NCBI GenBank assembly: GCA_019916065.1
Contig: CM034233.1
Span: 24,687,936 to 24,751,935, forward strand
Source of the DNA: Vitellaria paradoxa
Taxonomy: Eukaryota > Streptophyta > Magnoliopsida > Ericales > Sapotaceae
Length of the DNA: 64,000 bases
Direction of reading: 5' to 3'
Made by a program: the position numbers and the translations under genes. The notes beneath the pieces are model-generated. The model worked only from the letters and a program-made list of their open reading frames with translations, did no database searches and was not told the DNA's origin. Shown piece by piece: positions 32,995-45,956 of the stretch. Positions within the stretch are counted from its first letter, which is position 1, and every line of letters begins with the position of its first letter.

Positions 32995-35900
32995 AGAGTA
33001 AAAATTTAGCCCCATATATATGTGGGTAATTGTTATTCTAGAATAATTGTTATCTCTTTCATCCAAATTGATGTAATAGAGAGTAAAAATTATTCTAATA
33101 AAATTTACCCTATATCACTTCCAAAACAAACATCTCCTAAGTGTAGAAAAATAAATGCCAAAAAGTGTATGGGAATTGAAGGGAGGGTTTTTTCTGTTCA
33201 TTGAACTAGACTCTCTATACTCATTGGATAGTTATTTTGGCTTCACTTTCTCTTTGAAATATGCCTTCAAATAGTTATACTTCTGCAGTTTCTCTCTTAA
33301 ATTCAATTTGAATTTCCCATTCTTTATGGCCATCAAAATTGCCTCTGCTGTCATTTGAACTTTCCTAACTAGTAAGTGCATATCTAGCAGTCACATCCTT
33401 ACATGCTTATCTTGCGCCAAAATTAGTATAAATAATGCCCCCTTATTTATTTTGATTAGGACATAACTTAAATAAATAAATAAAATTGCATGAAAAAATA
33501 TATTTTTTTGACTTAAAAGTGTTCGTATAAATTTATGCATAACCCAACTAATCTTAAAAATTTTGGAATTAATGATTAAACAAATTTTTAGTAGTCTTAA
33601 GAAGATTTTAACTAGTGACAATTAAAAAACAAACTCAGTATATCACTGATTAAACTACCTTTAAAAGTTTTACGTAAAGAGATGTTACTTTCCTTTGAAG
33701 AGGCAAAAAATTCCTTATTGGACAATTCACTCTTTCGTGCCAAAATTTGAAACTCCATGTTAATTTTCTTTCATGGCACCAAAGAAATCTCAAGATTTTT
33801 CGACTTTTTCTCCTTGCCAGATGAAAATTTCTAAAGTAGATTGCTTCCCAAATCAAATAATATTAGACAATGAATTTGAGATTGTAGATGTAGGGTTATT
33901 AAGACAGACAACTTACGTTTGGAACTCGTGTTTAGGAATGGTTTCCCTAGGGAATTTTCATTGAACTATCCGTTCATTCGATCTCAACACTTTGTCTTCG
34001 AATTGAATCCAATAGGCTGGCTAAAAAAAAAAAAGAAAAAAAAAAAATCTTCAATGTTGTTTTAACTTCTTGCAATCTATGACAAAAATGGCTTCAAAGA
34101 ATGCACATGCACTCGCCTCCATCAACGATGAGTTGCCCGGGGACTCAATAGTTCGATTAAGTTTTCTATCCATAATTCAAGTTGAATTGATGGTTGGTGG
34201 GTGTTGCAGCTTTATTGGTCTCTTTCCATCAATGCTTGAATCTACTATTTGGTATGCTTCACCCATAATCCTTGATCTTTTTCACTTGATTAGTTAGCCT
34301 TCAGTTAGTAAATAGATGCTTCAATATATGAAATTAGAAATGACATTCCATTTCTTTGACATTATCAGTTACGAATAGCACATCATTTCATGTTGAACCA
34401 AAATTCTTGGCAGGGGACCCTAATTAAGGATGAACATTGTGCCTATCATGGTTTTCTTAATACTACTTCAAGAAACACCCTCGTTAATTATCTTTCTTCC
34501 ATTTTTTTTTTTAACGCTCCTTATCTCTTTACCTCGAACTATTACAAACAACATGCCTATCGAGATTAGTATTATCATTTCTAAACAATATGCATCCCTT
34601 TGGAAATGCATCCTACATCTCAAATGTGCAGTCCAAAATTTTACCTTGCGAGTTCAGTTGTATGACTCAAAAAGTTTCGCCCCGTTGGGCAGGACTCTTC
34701 GTAACAATTGAAGTAACGTGTCAAAAGAATCGTTTGTCTACTAATTAAACATCTTCAAATGAAGTAACTCAACCATAAACAACAAACTAATATTTTTTTT
34801 AATACCCTTGATACATTTCTATATTTACGTGTCATTGAGCGTCTTAAAATATTTTAATATTTTTTCATCTGTACCTAATGAAGGATTACTCTAACCCACT
34901 TGTCACTCAAAACGTCAAGCTTGCAAGTGGCATCTCAAATGTGGTATCATATAACGTTTTCATTATCTAATAAATTGGTACAAATTTAGTCTTCATCTCT
35001 ATTACTTACTCACGATGCGAAGAAACATATTCTTGCTTGTGTTTTGTGCAACTTTTGTATTGAGTTAAGAATCTATACAACATCAAATGTCTTATATAAT
35101 CTTCTTTGAGAAATGATATTGATTCACACATCTTCTACATAGACAGTTAATCGATTAATTGTCAAGTCCATTAGTGTAGGCAATACATTGTTTAATTCCT
35201 TTTATCTATTCCTTTAATATCATACTCGGCGAACTAATCCAACTCCTATCCATCCCTTTAACTATTTTTGTGAATATTTGAAATAGGTACAATTATATGT
35301 TTTAAAAATTTGTGCATGTATCATGCAAACTTAGACATAATCTCCAAACTTATCACAAATCAATGGTTAATCTAATCCCATTTGATAGTGCACGACTTAA
35401 GGTGTACTTAGCAACCCAATTGTTGTTCCCTTACTAGACAAAATTCAAAAAGTATGTCGATATAGTTCTCCAAGAACATGACATAGAATTGGTCTTACTC
35501 TCACTTATATATGTATATGAAGAACAAGAGAAGAGTACACCCAAAATTTTTCCTAACATATATAGGATTTGCATAAACTAATGAAGATAATAGCTAGTTT
35601 CGTTTAGTGCTCCAAAATTTTTCCAAAAACTCTAAAAATTAAAAATTTAAGTTCTCAATTTTATTTCAATCAAATTTTATCGCATGTCACTTTTTACACT
35701 AACTTTAAATTTTATTTTTTTTTAACTTTTCCGAATCTCAAAATGGCACCAATATGAATCAATGCAATGCCTAACTGTTCAAACTGAGTAATTTAAGAAT
35801 CTTGTACATTAATTCATGCTCACTAATCACAAGAACGAAAAATTAATTCTTCATAAATTGTGTGTGATTCTTGCGGACTAAATACAATCAAATGTCTAAT

Positions 35901-36200
35901 CTATTGCATCAAAAATTATAAAATAAGTGTCTTACTACAATTCTTAAGCGAGTCTAAAATGCATGGATACGCAGAAAAGTTTTAATGGAAATGTTAAATT
36001 TTATAATTTTAATTAGTTTCAATTTGATTAGTTAAGATCATATTCCTATTATAGTCTTAAAAATCAACTGTTACCGACACGTAACATTTTTATATCCCTC
36101 ATTCTTGTTATACCCTTATTTTTATTCTATTATATCAGTTATTTTTTATTACTACTAATGATATTTCTTAAAAAGGCCGGTGAATGATGATTTTCTCTTA
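32995..36200. other. Intergenic sequence, unclassified
   Basis: Long, AT-rich region without a recognisable gene. Short frames on both strands (for example 33650-33856 minus, 34070-34297 plus) show no family motif. It may be old transposon sequence: the minus-strand reading at 35150-35510 is interrupted by many stops but locally looks protein-like. I cannot place it. Confidence 0.35.
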
Positions 36201-36201
36201 T

Positions 36202-36660
36202 AAAATGTCACGAAATCACTACAACTTATTTGCTATTCAATGACATTTTAAAAACAAAATATCATAACTATTGAATAAATAGTAGCGTTCTTAATAAAAG
36301 ATCTGCTTGGAGCGATGAAAAATTACTGAAAAACGTTAAAAAATATTAAAAATCTCTAAAATTTATTTATTTTTATCTTACTACACGAATTACGAATCTA
36401 CAACTTTTATCAAAATTTATCACTTTTTGTCACTCTAAACACATTCAAAATGTCAGTAAACCATTACAAAATTTATTTGTTATTTAATAATATTTCTCAA
36501 AAAAATGTGGCAACTAATGGGTGAATGGTAATATTCTCATCTAAAATGTCATTAAATCATTACTTCAATTTAGTCATACTTTAATAACACTTTTTACAAA
36601 AATGGCATAAATATAAAATATCTGTTATTTATTCATAAAATATCATTAAACCAGTGTCAT
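36202..36660. repeat. Degenerate ~95-bp tandem repeat, split by a MITE
   Basis: AAAATGTCA-type unit starts occur at 36202, 36447, 36543 and 36637 (AAAATATCA). The last steps are 96 and 94 bp. The first step is 245 bp, which becomes about 100 bp if the MITE at 36300-36446 is removed. Units share 'aaaccattacaaaatttatttgt'-like text. The style resembles internal repeats of CACTA transposons, but no CACTA ends were found. Confidence 0.55.
36300..36446. mobile_element. Tourist-like MITE, copy D (reverse orientation)
   Basis: Ends like TGCTTGGAGCGATGAAAAA and (reverse complement) GTGTTTAGAGTGACAAAAAG are imperfect inverted repeats. The core CTACACGAATTACGAATCT (36381-36399) is the reverse complement of the core in copies A-C. 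A target duplication was not clearly identified. Confidence 0.6.
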
Positions 36661-38959
36661 TTGATGTTTTGTTGCAGCATGAAATAATTGCTTGATTGTA
36701 GGACACCTGTGCCACGGCATCAAATATATATATATATTTTCAAACAATTGTACTGTCGGCAGATGATGAGCCCTACCTTCAACTTCTATGTTTGTACAAT
36801 GAAATTAATTTCATTAGAGGTGACTGCAAGTCCCCACACCGTATGCCTTACAAAGTACGTTGGGGGAAGAGAGAGAGAGAGAGAGAGAGAGAAATGGGGT
36901 TGATTAATTGGTTGAGAGAATTGAAGTGGTTGTCCGCATCAGTTAAATGCACTGATGAAGGAAACGATTGGGCCCCCAATTGCCAACTGCTGCTAATACT
37001 TTTGTTTTGGGCAAATTTGTGGGAATGGGGTTTGGATTTTCTCAGGTTTGCCTCGCCAACCACTCCGGAGTCTGCATTTTGCTACGCTTCATTTGTCAAA
37101 AAGCTTCACAGAAAGAAGAAACTTTTTCAAGTACACAAGTTTTCATATCCATGATTATGCTTGCAATGCAAACCCCTCCTTTCCCTCTCTCTCTCTCTCT
37201 CTCTCCCCGCACCATCCCATTCCATATCATCAAAATTTTCAAAAGGAAAAAAAAAGCATCCAATCCAAACTAAAAACTCCAGTATTCTATTCTTCGTATC
37301 TCTCTCTTCTTTCTGAGAATCTAACCGCCCTTAGCTTTATTTTTATGTAAACTAAGAAGAAAGAAGCCTGTATAGTTACTTTTTTTTTAATACGATCTTT
37401 AATTTTTTTTGGATAACTTTGAAGCATGTGATTTATATTTTAAAAAAAGTACACCCAAAAAAAAAAAATTGAACTCACGCACGATTGAAAAAAATTTGAT
37501 TGATTTCAAAACTTATTTTACTCATACATAAATTTTTTTAATATTTAAGAAAAATTAAATAACATGTTTAAAAGTTATAAAAATTTTAAAAAATATATTA
37601 ATTTTATCAAAAATAAAAAAAAGAGTTAGATGTTGAAAAAATAATAATAAAGTGATATAAAAGAAAACCAGTTTCTTTATCAAACCAAGCATTAGTCCCC
37701 ACCGGACTTATTACTGTCCTTGGCTTAATAATTCAAGGCCAGTGATATAAGCACCACATATCTCAGGCAACAATATAATGTGTGTGTGTGAGTGTGTGAA
37801 GGAGGTGCCCTAAAGTGCATGCCCACCTTGAACATGAAATTTAACACTTTTTAAGCATCACTTTGCACCGAAAAAGCCACCATTTTGAGGGGAGTTTCAT
37901 GGTATATATTTATATACATACGTATCTGCTTCTTTTGACCATTTGGGTGCGGTTTTAAATTTGTGGGCAACCTCAGAATGAAGCTTTTGGTGCTGGGCAT
38001 GCATTATCATTATCTTATTTTTGTGGTTACACGTAAGCTTGTTCAATCCACAAGCCATTGGTTGCTGATTTGTAAGAACCCAAATATTGCTTCCACTGTT
38101 TCCTCAACAAACTCTCTCTCTCTCTCTCTCTCTCTCCAGATATAGCTGGTTCAGTGTTTGGACAGCTGCCCACTTAAGACATTATGATTTCCAATCTTCG
38201 CTGCTAATAATAGACATTTGTTAAAAATTAATAAAAATATTTAAAAATCTCTAAAACTTTCTAACACATCTTAGTTATCTCGTACTTAGAGAACTCTCTA
38301 TAAAGTTTTATACATATCTACATATTCTAACAAATTTTCACAAATCTTGACACTTTTTTTACAAACACCAATAATTTTTCAACAAATTTTAATAAATTTG
38401 GCATAAATCTGTGAGAACGAATCGAAAAAACTGTTCCTACGATTTCTCTCTCTAACTTTTTCATGTAAAAGTTAAAAAATTCAACAATTTTTAAAAAAAT
38501 TGACATAAATCTATCAAAATAGACGGAAAAAAACGATTCTCACGATTTCTCTCTAATTTTTTATTACAAAAATTCAAAAATTACACTATTTATCCTAAAA
38601 AAACATGATTTAGATTAAAAATATCAAAAGTTAAAAGTTATCCCAAATTATATATTTTTTTTCTTACTTTTACTTATTTTTTCTCATTTTCCAAACACTA
38701 CCGTAAAAAACAATGAGGAAGGACAATTTTGTTTTGACTCAAACACCAGAATGATCTCTGGATGTCCAACCAAACTCCCAAGTCCGAAGTGGAGGGAAAT
38801 ATTGGTCTGCATGTGAAAGGGTCCCACAAGTTCATCAATAACTAGTCAGAATCATAGGGTTTCTTCGTGGCAGACATGCTATCCAGGGGTTAGTTAGAGT
38901 TCTGAAGACTAAAAACTCTTGCAGTGATTGATGTTCTATCAAATTCAACATTTAAAAGA

Positions 38960-38991
<32 letters not shown>

Positions 38992-41900
38992 GTCTCTACA
39001 CTAATGACATCCAGTGTGTTTGTTAGTTCACCAGTTAAATCAACACATCTGGAGTCGATGAAAACCTTGTGAAACATATATATATATATATATATATATG
39101 GTTCATTTGGAACTGTGGTTGGGCACTCAATTTAAAGAAATGAAACATATTTGATGAGCCATATAGGGGCGTTTAGTGTAATGAAAATGGTTAAAAATCT
39201 TTAAAAATTTTTAAAATTTTTTAACATATTTTATGCTTTTCATATTTCGTGAAATTTTTATAAATTGATATATATTTATATATTTCAACAATTTTTTTTT
39301 TACAAATTTTATTGATATTCCATAAACTTCAATAACTTTTTTAAATCTCAAACCTTTCAACGACTTACTACTATAATAATTGATAAAAGTCACATTAGAA
39401 AATTTATAAAGATCACAATTTTAGAAAAAACGTGATAAAAATTTACAAATTAAATTTTTTTATTTCTGTATAATTTAAAAACTAAAATAAAAAGTTACTT
39501 TAATACTTTTTATTTTCATTTTATTAAAACTGTGATTTTATTTCATATATCTTGTACGTTTTTTAAAAAAAAATGAGATAAAAGATTAATGGAAATCATA
39601 TCTAAAAAAAATCGAGATAGAAGATCAGTGAAAATTATATCTAGAAAAAATTGAGATAAAAGAGTGAGAAAAATTATATCTTAATGTTAAAATGTTTTTA
39701 AATTAATGTTAAAATTAAATTTATCGAATCAAATTTAAATAATACTAAATGTATAATCCTTTTTTTTCAATAATATATAAGAATAGTGTTCAAAGTTTGT
39801 ATGACTTATAATCAGATGAATATTAAATATTTAATATCTAATAAATGTTTAGTATAACTTTAATATATATGATTGTTATAAGTTTTCAACTAAGGTTGTA
39901 AACCATGATTGAAACGAGGTGACTTACAGTTTTACTTAAATCAATCACGCTTTGGCGACTTTCAACAAATTTTGGCATAAAATCATTTTGACGGACCAAA
40001 AAAATCGTTCGAACAATTTTTCTCTTCAAAAAGTTGATGCAAAAGTCACAAAATTTCACTATTCTTTTCTAAAAAACGTAATTTGATAACTGTACGTCAA
40101 ACGTAAAACAAATTATATAAATTATATTTTTTATTATTTTTCGTTACTCCAAACACATCCTTAATTTCAGATTGTCTCAAATGGTAGAACTGTAGACCTT
40201 TTTTTTTTTTTTCTTCTTTTTAAATTGCCGTTAGCTGCCATGATATTCAAGGTAATTAAGAAATGTGATATATATACACACATAAATATATGTTATTATA
40301 CTAGTAGCTATAAGCAATAAATTAGACATACTGGTGCAATTAATTTCGATGTCAAAAGTTGCGCGGATGTTTTGGCATAAATGCACAAGCCTTTTGGTAC
40401 ATTAATAGATAGTTAGATTGGTTTCTGAGGGAGGAGAGTCAGCGCTAAGGTGGTAAAATTTTGGGCTCAAATTTTTAATAATAATATTTAGAATAATTAT
40501 ATATAACTCAATATAATTTTAGCCTATAATCTAAATACACTTAAGAATTAAAAATAAATTATTAGACCTAAAATTTCCCCCCAAAAAAAAAAAGTCAAAA
40601 GAAAAAATTAAGACTACATACCTAAGTCACACTTCATCATTTTTCACTTTTTTTTTTTTTTTAATTTTGTGTTCTTACACTCTTTCTTTCTTTTGAGCCT
40701 TTAATTACATATTATGTGTATATATATATATATATATATTATATGAACACCTTTTTGTAAAAGCAAGCAAAACTATTGCCTATTCCTTCGTTTTTTTTTT
40801 TTTTATTTTCTAGGGTAATCGTTATTCTAATTCTTGTTTTATTTTTCTTTTTTTGGGTGGTTAATTGTTGTTCCTGTTGCTTGTTCCTCTTTTTTTCTTT
40901 TTTACCGTTCTTGTCGCTTGTTCTTCTTATATATATATATATATATAAATAACTGCTATTCCTATTTCTTCTCTACTTGTTGGGAAAAAAAATCATCTTT
41001 ATTTTGTAATCCAAAATAAGAAAAAATTCTAACTTGTTGGTTTCTAAACCTTTTTCACATTTATTCAATTTGATTAACTTCAAATATACAAAACAAGAAT
41101 ACATAACATATTTATTTACCACTTCATACCAATTTTAGCCTTGGAATGTACTTGTACGTTTCTTTTGGACACTTGCTATCCAAATGATGCACTTTCATAG
41201 AGCAGTGGCAGTTTCATCTCATCCATGTTTCAAAAACTAATAGTTCATCAAACTGAAAAAGTGAACAGGTAATATGTCAATGGTTCAACTATTGGTTCAA
41301 TCGGAATCGAATTGAAATTAAATCGTGACGTTATAAATATGTTTAAATATATGAATAAAATATCAAAATATATATTAAAATTATATATTAATATTTTTGT
41401 ATGAACCGAAGTTGGATCTACTTGTAGCTTACCTGACTTGAGAATTATGGGTCTTAAGGCTGTTGCTGCTGCAATGCTATTGTACGTTATTGGCATTTCG
41501 CAGTACTAAAAAAATATATATTAATATTTTTGTATGAAATGGGTAGTTCTTTAACCCCGCTCTTGATTCACCAGTTCATCGGTTAAATCGGTGAGTCATC
41601 GATTTTTTGCCAGTTTAACTTGGGTTTTATTGGTTGACTAGATCGTTTCTTAAACCAATTCTCAGTTCAACTGGTTGAACCGGCTGGTCTAATCCGATTT
41701 TTAAAACACTGCGTCTCATCCATCTTGTTATATCCACAAATGATAAATCCTAGGATTAATTTTGAATTAAAACGTATCACTAAAATGGAGAAGCCTTAGT
41801 CCACCTGGGATTTACACTAGAAAATGCTTATTTATCAGATATTTTTTTTTCAAAAGTTGTACCAAAATAAAGTGTTAATGAAATTTTTATAATAAAACTA

Positions 41901-43774
41901 TACTTTTAATGAGTTTTTTTTTTTTTTATTCAAATTGATTTGCCTACCAATAGAGAATGGAACTTCTACAATAGAAATGTACTTTAATGGTGTTTTTCTT
42001 TCATTCAAATTGATTGGCTTACAAATAGAGGATGGAACTTTTATAATATAAATGTCCTTTAATAGTGTTTTTTTTTTTCATTCAAATTGATTGGCTTACA
42101 AGAGCATTATTTTTTTTTCATGTAAAAATTTCTAATTGGTACGGCACTACTCTTAACGTATAGGGATGAAAAAAAATGTTTTGAGATCTACTAATAAAAA
42201 TCCTAAGAATGATTTGGAAATAGTGTTTTCATTTAAACTGATACACCTAGAAGTCTCTACACTTCTTGTTCACAACTTTTTTTAATAGATTTTTTTTTGA
42301 TAATATAGTTTAGAGACCCACAAAAAAAAAAAAAAAAGTGGAAAAAGAAAAATAAAGGAAAACTACTAAATACTTCATTTCATAAGATTTGATCAGCTAG
42401 GAAAATGACATTAAAATAAATAATTTTTTTTCATTAAATAGAAATAATAATGCCATGAAAGATTTCGTGTCCTTTCTTTTTATGTCAAAGATTAAAACTT
42501 ATACAGCATTTGAGTTAAAATTGAAGAACTGAAAGTTTCACCTAATTTTGATTCACTACAAACACTGAAATTTTAGAATTAATAATGGACTGTAATCTAT
42601 CAAAGTAAGTGATGCAAGAACGAAGCAGACAAAAACGAAAGGCTTAGTAGGTAGACTCTGATTTTTTGTTTAGTTTACAAATATTCAAAAAATATACAAA
42701 TTTCTGTAGACAGTAATTCTCTAATAATAATCTTATCAATTAAAAAAATTGATAAACTATGAAAGTTTACAGAGCCTTAAATAGATTAGTTAATTAGAAT
42801 TAAAATTAAGAAATAGAATAATATAAAAAAAATTAGAAAATAAAATAACTATTAACTTTAGAAAGTTATAAGCCCAGCACAAAGTTAAATAATATTTTAA
42901 AAAGATATTTAAAAATATAAGTACATATATTAAAACTGATTCTAAATAAAATAAAATTAATTTTTAAATATGATTACTTGACGAATATCTAAACCAAATA
43001 AAAAATTTCCTCAGCAAAATATTATTACAATTTTTAGCATGCATGAGAAAGGCTAGAATCTCAGGAAACGTTGTAATTTCATTGTTTGAGAAGATTATAA
43101 AAGCTCTTATCTCTATTATTTAAAACTTGACAAAGCTAATGATGTGCAATGAAAACTATGTAAATGCTTTTTTGTCAAAATAATATGTCAACGAAAGGTA
43201 CTAGAATAGTATATATATATATATATATAATAATATTTTTGTAATTAAAATATATTTTAATGGTTTTTTATTTAAAGTAATAAAAAAATCAAAAAGTTTT
43301 AACTCTTGACATATTCTTGCATTACAGGGTTACCTAAAATCTTGGTAATTTCACATTTTCTTCCACTAATACCATTCTTTAATGATAGGATTCATTGCCT
43401 GCTAGCTAGCTAGCTAGAGAGACATTGGTACTTTCCTAATTCATTTTTGTGTTGCATTGGCCTACCAAATTTGTCGCATTTACCGGTTAAAGTCCTTCCC
43501 ATTTTCATAGTTTTCATGCATGTAATTTATATATATATATATATATATATACATGTACATACACACATACATGCACGAAAAGTTTCATATGGCAAACTGT
43601 GAAAAATAACATTGTCGTGATCCATGTACGAGTTAAAAAAAAAAAATTAAATAAATAAAATTTGAAAATTTACAGGATCCTCCCACTGGGGGTCGTTAAC
43701 ATCAGCTTCCCGGCTTAGTCTTGCAGATCGGAGCCCATTAGCTGCTGAACCGAGCCAAGTTGGGCCGAGCCATC
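36661..43774. other. Intergenic region with microsatellites
   Basis: No gene recognised. Simple repeats include GA at 36869-36893, CT at 37182-37204 and 38110-38138, AAT at 38960-38989, (AT)12 at 39076-39099, and AT runs at about 40720-40741, 40928-40947, 43210-43229 and 43528-43551. Foldback-like text with GTTTG/CAAAC ends occurs at 39166-40153. A somewhat GC-richer stretch at 36900-37130 has no convincing exon. Confidence 0.45.
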
Positions 43775-44449
43775 TCACGGCGCAGCTGGGGCGAGGCTGA
43801 GATGCAAGTCCAAGCCGAATGCATCATCAAAGGTGGGCCCGCCGTCGCCTTTGGAGAACCTACTCAAAGATGGCCCATCAACTCTTCCCTGGGCCCGACC
43901 CTGCTGAGGCCCAGTCGTCAGTGTTGACTCCCCTATTCCGCCGGCATACGGCAACGTCCCCGCTCCTCCTCTCCCGCCGGGCGACGGAAAGACGCATCCG
44001 TGCGACACGTGAAATGGCGGGGCGGCGCGTGGGACGTAAACCCACGAAGGTGACTGGGCAGCGGCCGCGGGAACCACCATCGATCCTGCCGGGGCGAGGA
44101 GGTGCGGCGGGGGAGCGAAGGCGGAAACTATCGGGTTTCTCATGTAAGAGACGGCGGCGGCGTTTCGGCTGGCTTGGAGCTGGGCTCGTTTCAATTGCTG
44201 CCTCTCCTTCTTGTGAGCGTTTTGGTGGCCGCCCAATGCTTGGGAGTTGGCGAATTCACGGCAACAGTACTGGCACTCGTACTTCCTGCCGTCGGCGGAA
44301 GGAAAACTGCCGGAGTCCGGCGACCCAGATGGTGTCTTGGTTGAGTCAACCTCTTCATCTTCTGAAACGTTGAAGCCAAAGAGCTTTAAGCGTCCATTGC
44401 TTGTGGATGTGTTATTGTTTAGTTTAGTTTGGTACTCAAGTTCTGCCAT
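43775..44449 (-). CDS. Single C2H2 zinc-finger transcription repressor (GIS/ZFP5/ZFP6/ZFP8 group)
   Basis: An intronless gene of 224 aa. The single C2H2 finger is at residues 57-79 (C59, C62, H75, H79) with the plant-specific QALGGH helix (70-75) and the sequence [18 protein letters not shown]-terminal to it is the KLFGFNVSE box (22-30) seen in the GIS/ZFP5/ZFP6/ZFP8 group. The C-terminus has an EAR repression motif, LDLHLSL (213-219). The middle is rich in Ala, Pro and Gly, with [20 protein letters not shown]. Group members act in the nucleus downstream of gibberellin and cytokinin to control trichome and root-hair development; which member this is cannot be decided without an alignment. The coding region is much GC-richer than its surroundings. 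The ATG at 44449 is preceded by a CT-rich leader and a TATA box, supporting this start. Confidence 0.93.
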   Translation of the reverse strand: MAELEYQTKLNNNTSTSNGRLKLFGFNVSEDEEVDSTKTPSGSPDSGSFPSADGRKYECQYCCREFANSQALGGHQNAHKKERQQLKRAQLQASRNAAAVSYMRNPIVSAFAPPPHLLAPAGSMVVPAAAAQSPSWVYVPRAAPPFHVSHGCVFPSPGGRGGAGTLPYAGGIGESTLTTGPQQGRAQGRVDGPSLSRFSKGDGGPTFDDAFGLDLHLSLAPAAP

Positions 44450-44500
44450 GGACAGACACAGAGTAAGAAACTGAACAGTGTTTGCTCTATATGTGTGTGT

Positions 44501-44501
<1 letters not shown>

Positions 44502-44533
<32 letters not shown>
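44502..44533. repeat. (AG)16 microsatellite in 5' leader of zinc-finger gene
   Basis: A pure dinucleotide tract of 32 bases, read as (CT)n in the transcript direction, about 50 bp upstream of the start codon. CT-rich leaders are common in plant genes. A second GA tract lies upstream at about 44681-44708. Confidence 0.95.
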
Positions 44534-44536
<3 letters not shown>

Positions 44537-44616
44537 TGGTGGTGGTGATGAAAGTGAGACAGGAACAGGGAGGAAGATGCAGATGTGTATGTTGAGAGTT
44601 GTTGCATGTGTGGGGG

Positions 44617-44624
44617 TATATATA
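44617..44624 (-). promoter_or_regulatory. Probable TATA box of zinc-finger gene
   Basis: TATATATA lies 168-175 bases upstream of the ATG at 44449. With a usual spacing of about 30 bases, transcription would start near 44585-44595, giving a leader of about 140 nt that contains the CT tract. Confidence 0.55.
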
Positions 44625-44709
44625 CAGGATTAAAAGGGTTTAAAGTTTGTGGACAGTAGTGATAAAGAGAGAGAGAATAATGGGGGAGAGAGAGAGAGAG
44701 AGAGAGAGA

Positions 44710-45890
44710 TGGTTGCGGACATCCCAAGGAGAAGAAAGTGAGTGTAATTGGGAACACGACCCAAGAAACACTTGGGGACCCAAAGGATTGCACTTGTCTT
44801 TGGGTATCATCCTCAATATTTGCTCTTCTAGTGTCTGAATTTACTAATATACCCTTGTCACAAACTTCATTAGCATGTTTCCATTTAATTAAGCATTACA
44901 TGAATGTCATTTCACTGGCTAGCATACTTTTTTTGTTTTATTGATATCTAAATTCACCTGTAATTAGAACCTGAGGTGAAGAATGTGAGGCATGTGAGTG
45001 ATGTAGGGTGGTTGAACTATCAAATGATTTAGAGCTTGGACACAGTTTTAAGCAAACACTATGTTTTCTTGCACTTTTCTTGCTCAGCACTTAAAACAAG
45101 AAAAATGTCTATATAAGTATACATTATGTCAAGGACAAGATTGAATAGCTTCCAATTAAATTTTCGCTACTTGCAGCTTTGATGAGATCACTTACATAAG
45201 TTGTGTGAGCCACTCAGATGGTTAACCCAACAGCCATTGTCCTTGTATATGTAAAATCAAACCAACCAATCTTTCAGTTCACATAATTGAATTGGTGTGT
45301 CTTAACATTAACTAATTTTATTACTTATTTAAAAAATATTATTTTTATTTATTTCTAAAAAGAAACTAATTCTGAAAAGACTAATTATGTTCACATGCAT
45401 TGTTATGAGATCATGGGTTTAATTCTGAGAATTCCCAATTGAAACAGTACAAATAGGAAGAAATGAGGAAGAATCCAATGTTGGTAGATTGGGGTTCACC
45501 TATGGGTTTGGTAACAATAATGCAAGTTTTTATATGCATTTGAATGGAAATTTCTTACTTAGAAAAAGGATCTTTCCACTAGGTTAAAATACTATTTTAT
45601 CTTCCATATATACATGTGTTGGGCCACTTCCCATATCATTGATTAGCCAAAGATTTGGTTTGTATGCCGACCAATGAGGAATTGACAATATTGAGAAGCT
45701 TTGCCACAAGGAATGCACACTCCTAAAGTCCTAATTCATATTTTAAAGATTGGGCTTTTCTGTACTGTCACACACAATAGCTTCAGATGTACTAATGGAA
45801 CAAGCCCCAATGAGCCACCGTGAAGCCCATCTCTCTGTAATTTCCATATCTCTTCTGGACATCAACGGCTACCAAATGCTCCCCATGCCC
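44710..45890. other. Upstream region of zinc-finger gene / intergenic
   Basis: No further gene recognised. It presumably includes distal promoter sequence of the minus-strand gene ending at 44449, but no specific element stands out. Confidence 0.4.
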
Positions 45891-45907
45891 CTCTCTCTCT
45901 CTCTCTC

Positions 45908-45950
<43 letters not shown>
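45891..45950. repeat. Compound microsatellite (CT)9-AC-(AT)20
   Basis: Pure CT repeats (45891-45908), AC, then 40 bases of pure AT (45911-45950). Likely length-variable. Confidence 0.95.

Positions 45951-45956
<6 letters not shown>

Noticed and set aside
33650..34711. Possible exons of an unknown gene
   Set aside because: Short frames on both strands, no splice-linked continuation, no motif; left as unclassified intergenic sequence.
36792..37350. Overlapping plus- and minus-strand frames of 70-120 codons
   Set aside because: They are held open by GA/CT microsatellites (36869-36893, 37182-37204) and have no family motifs.
43819..44373. 184-codon plus-strand frame, Arg-rich
   Set aside because: It is the opposite-strand shadow of the GC-rich zinc-finger coding region, with no recognisable motif.
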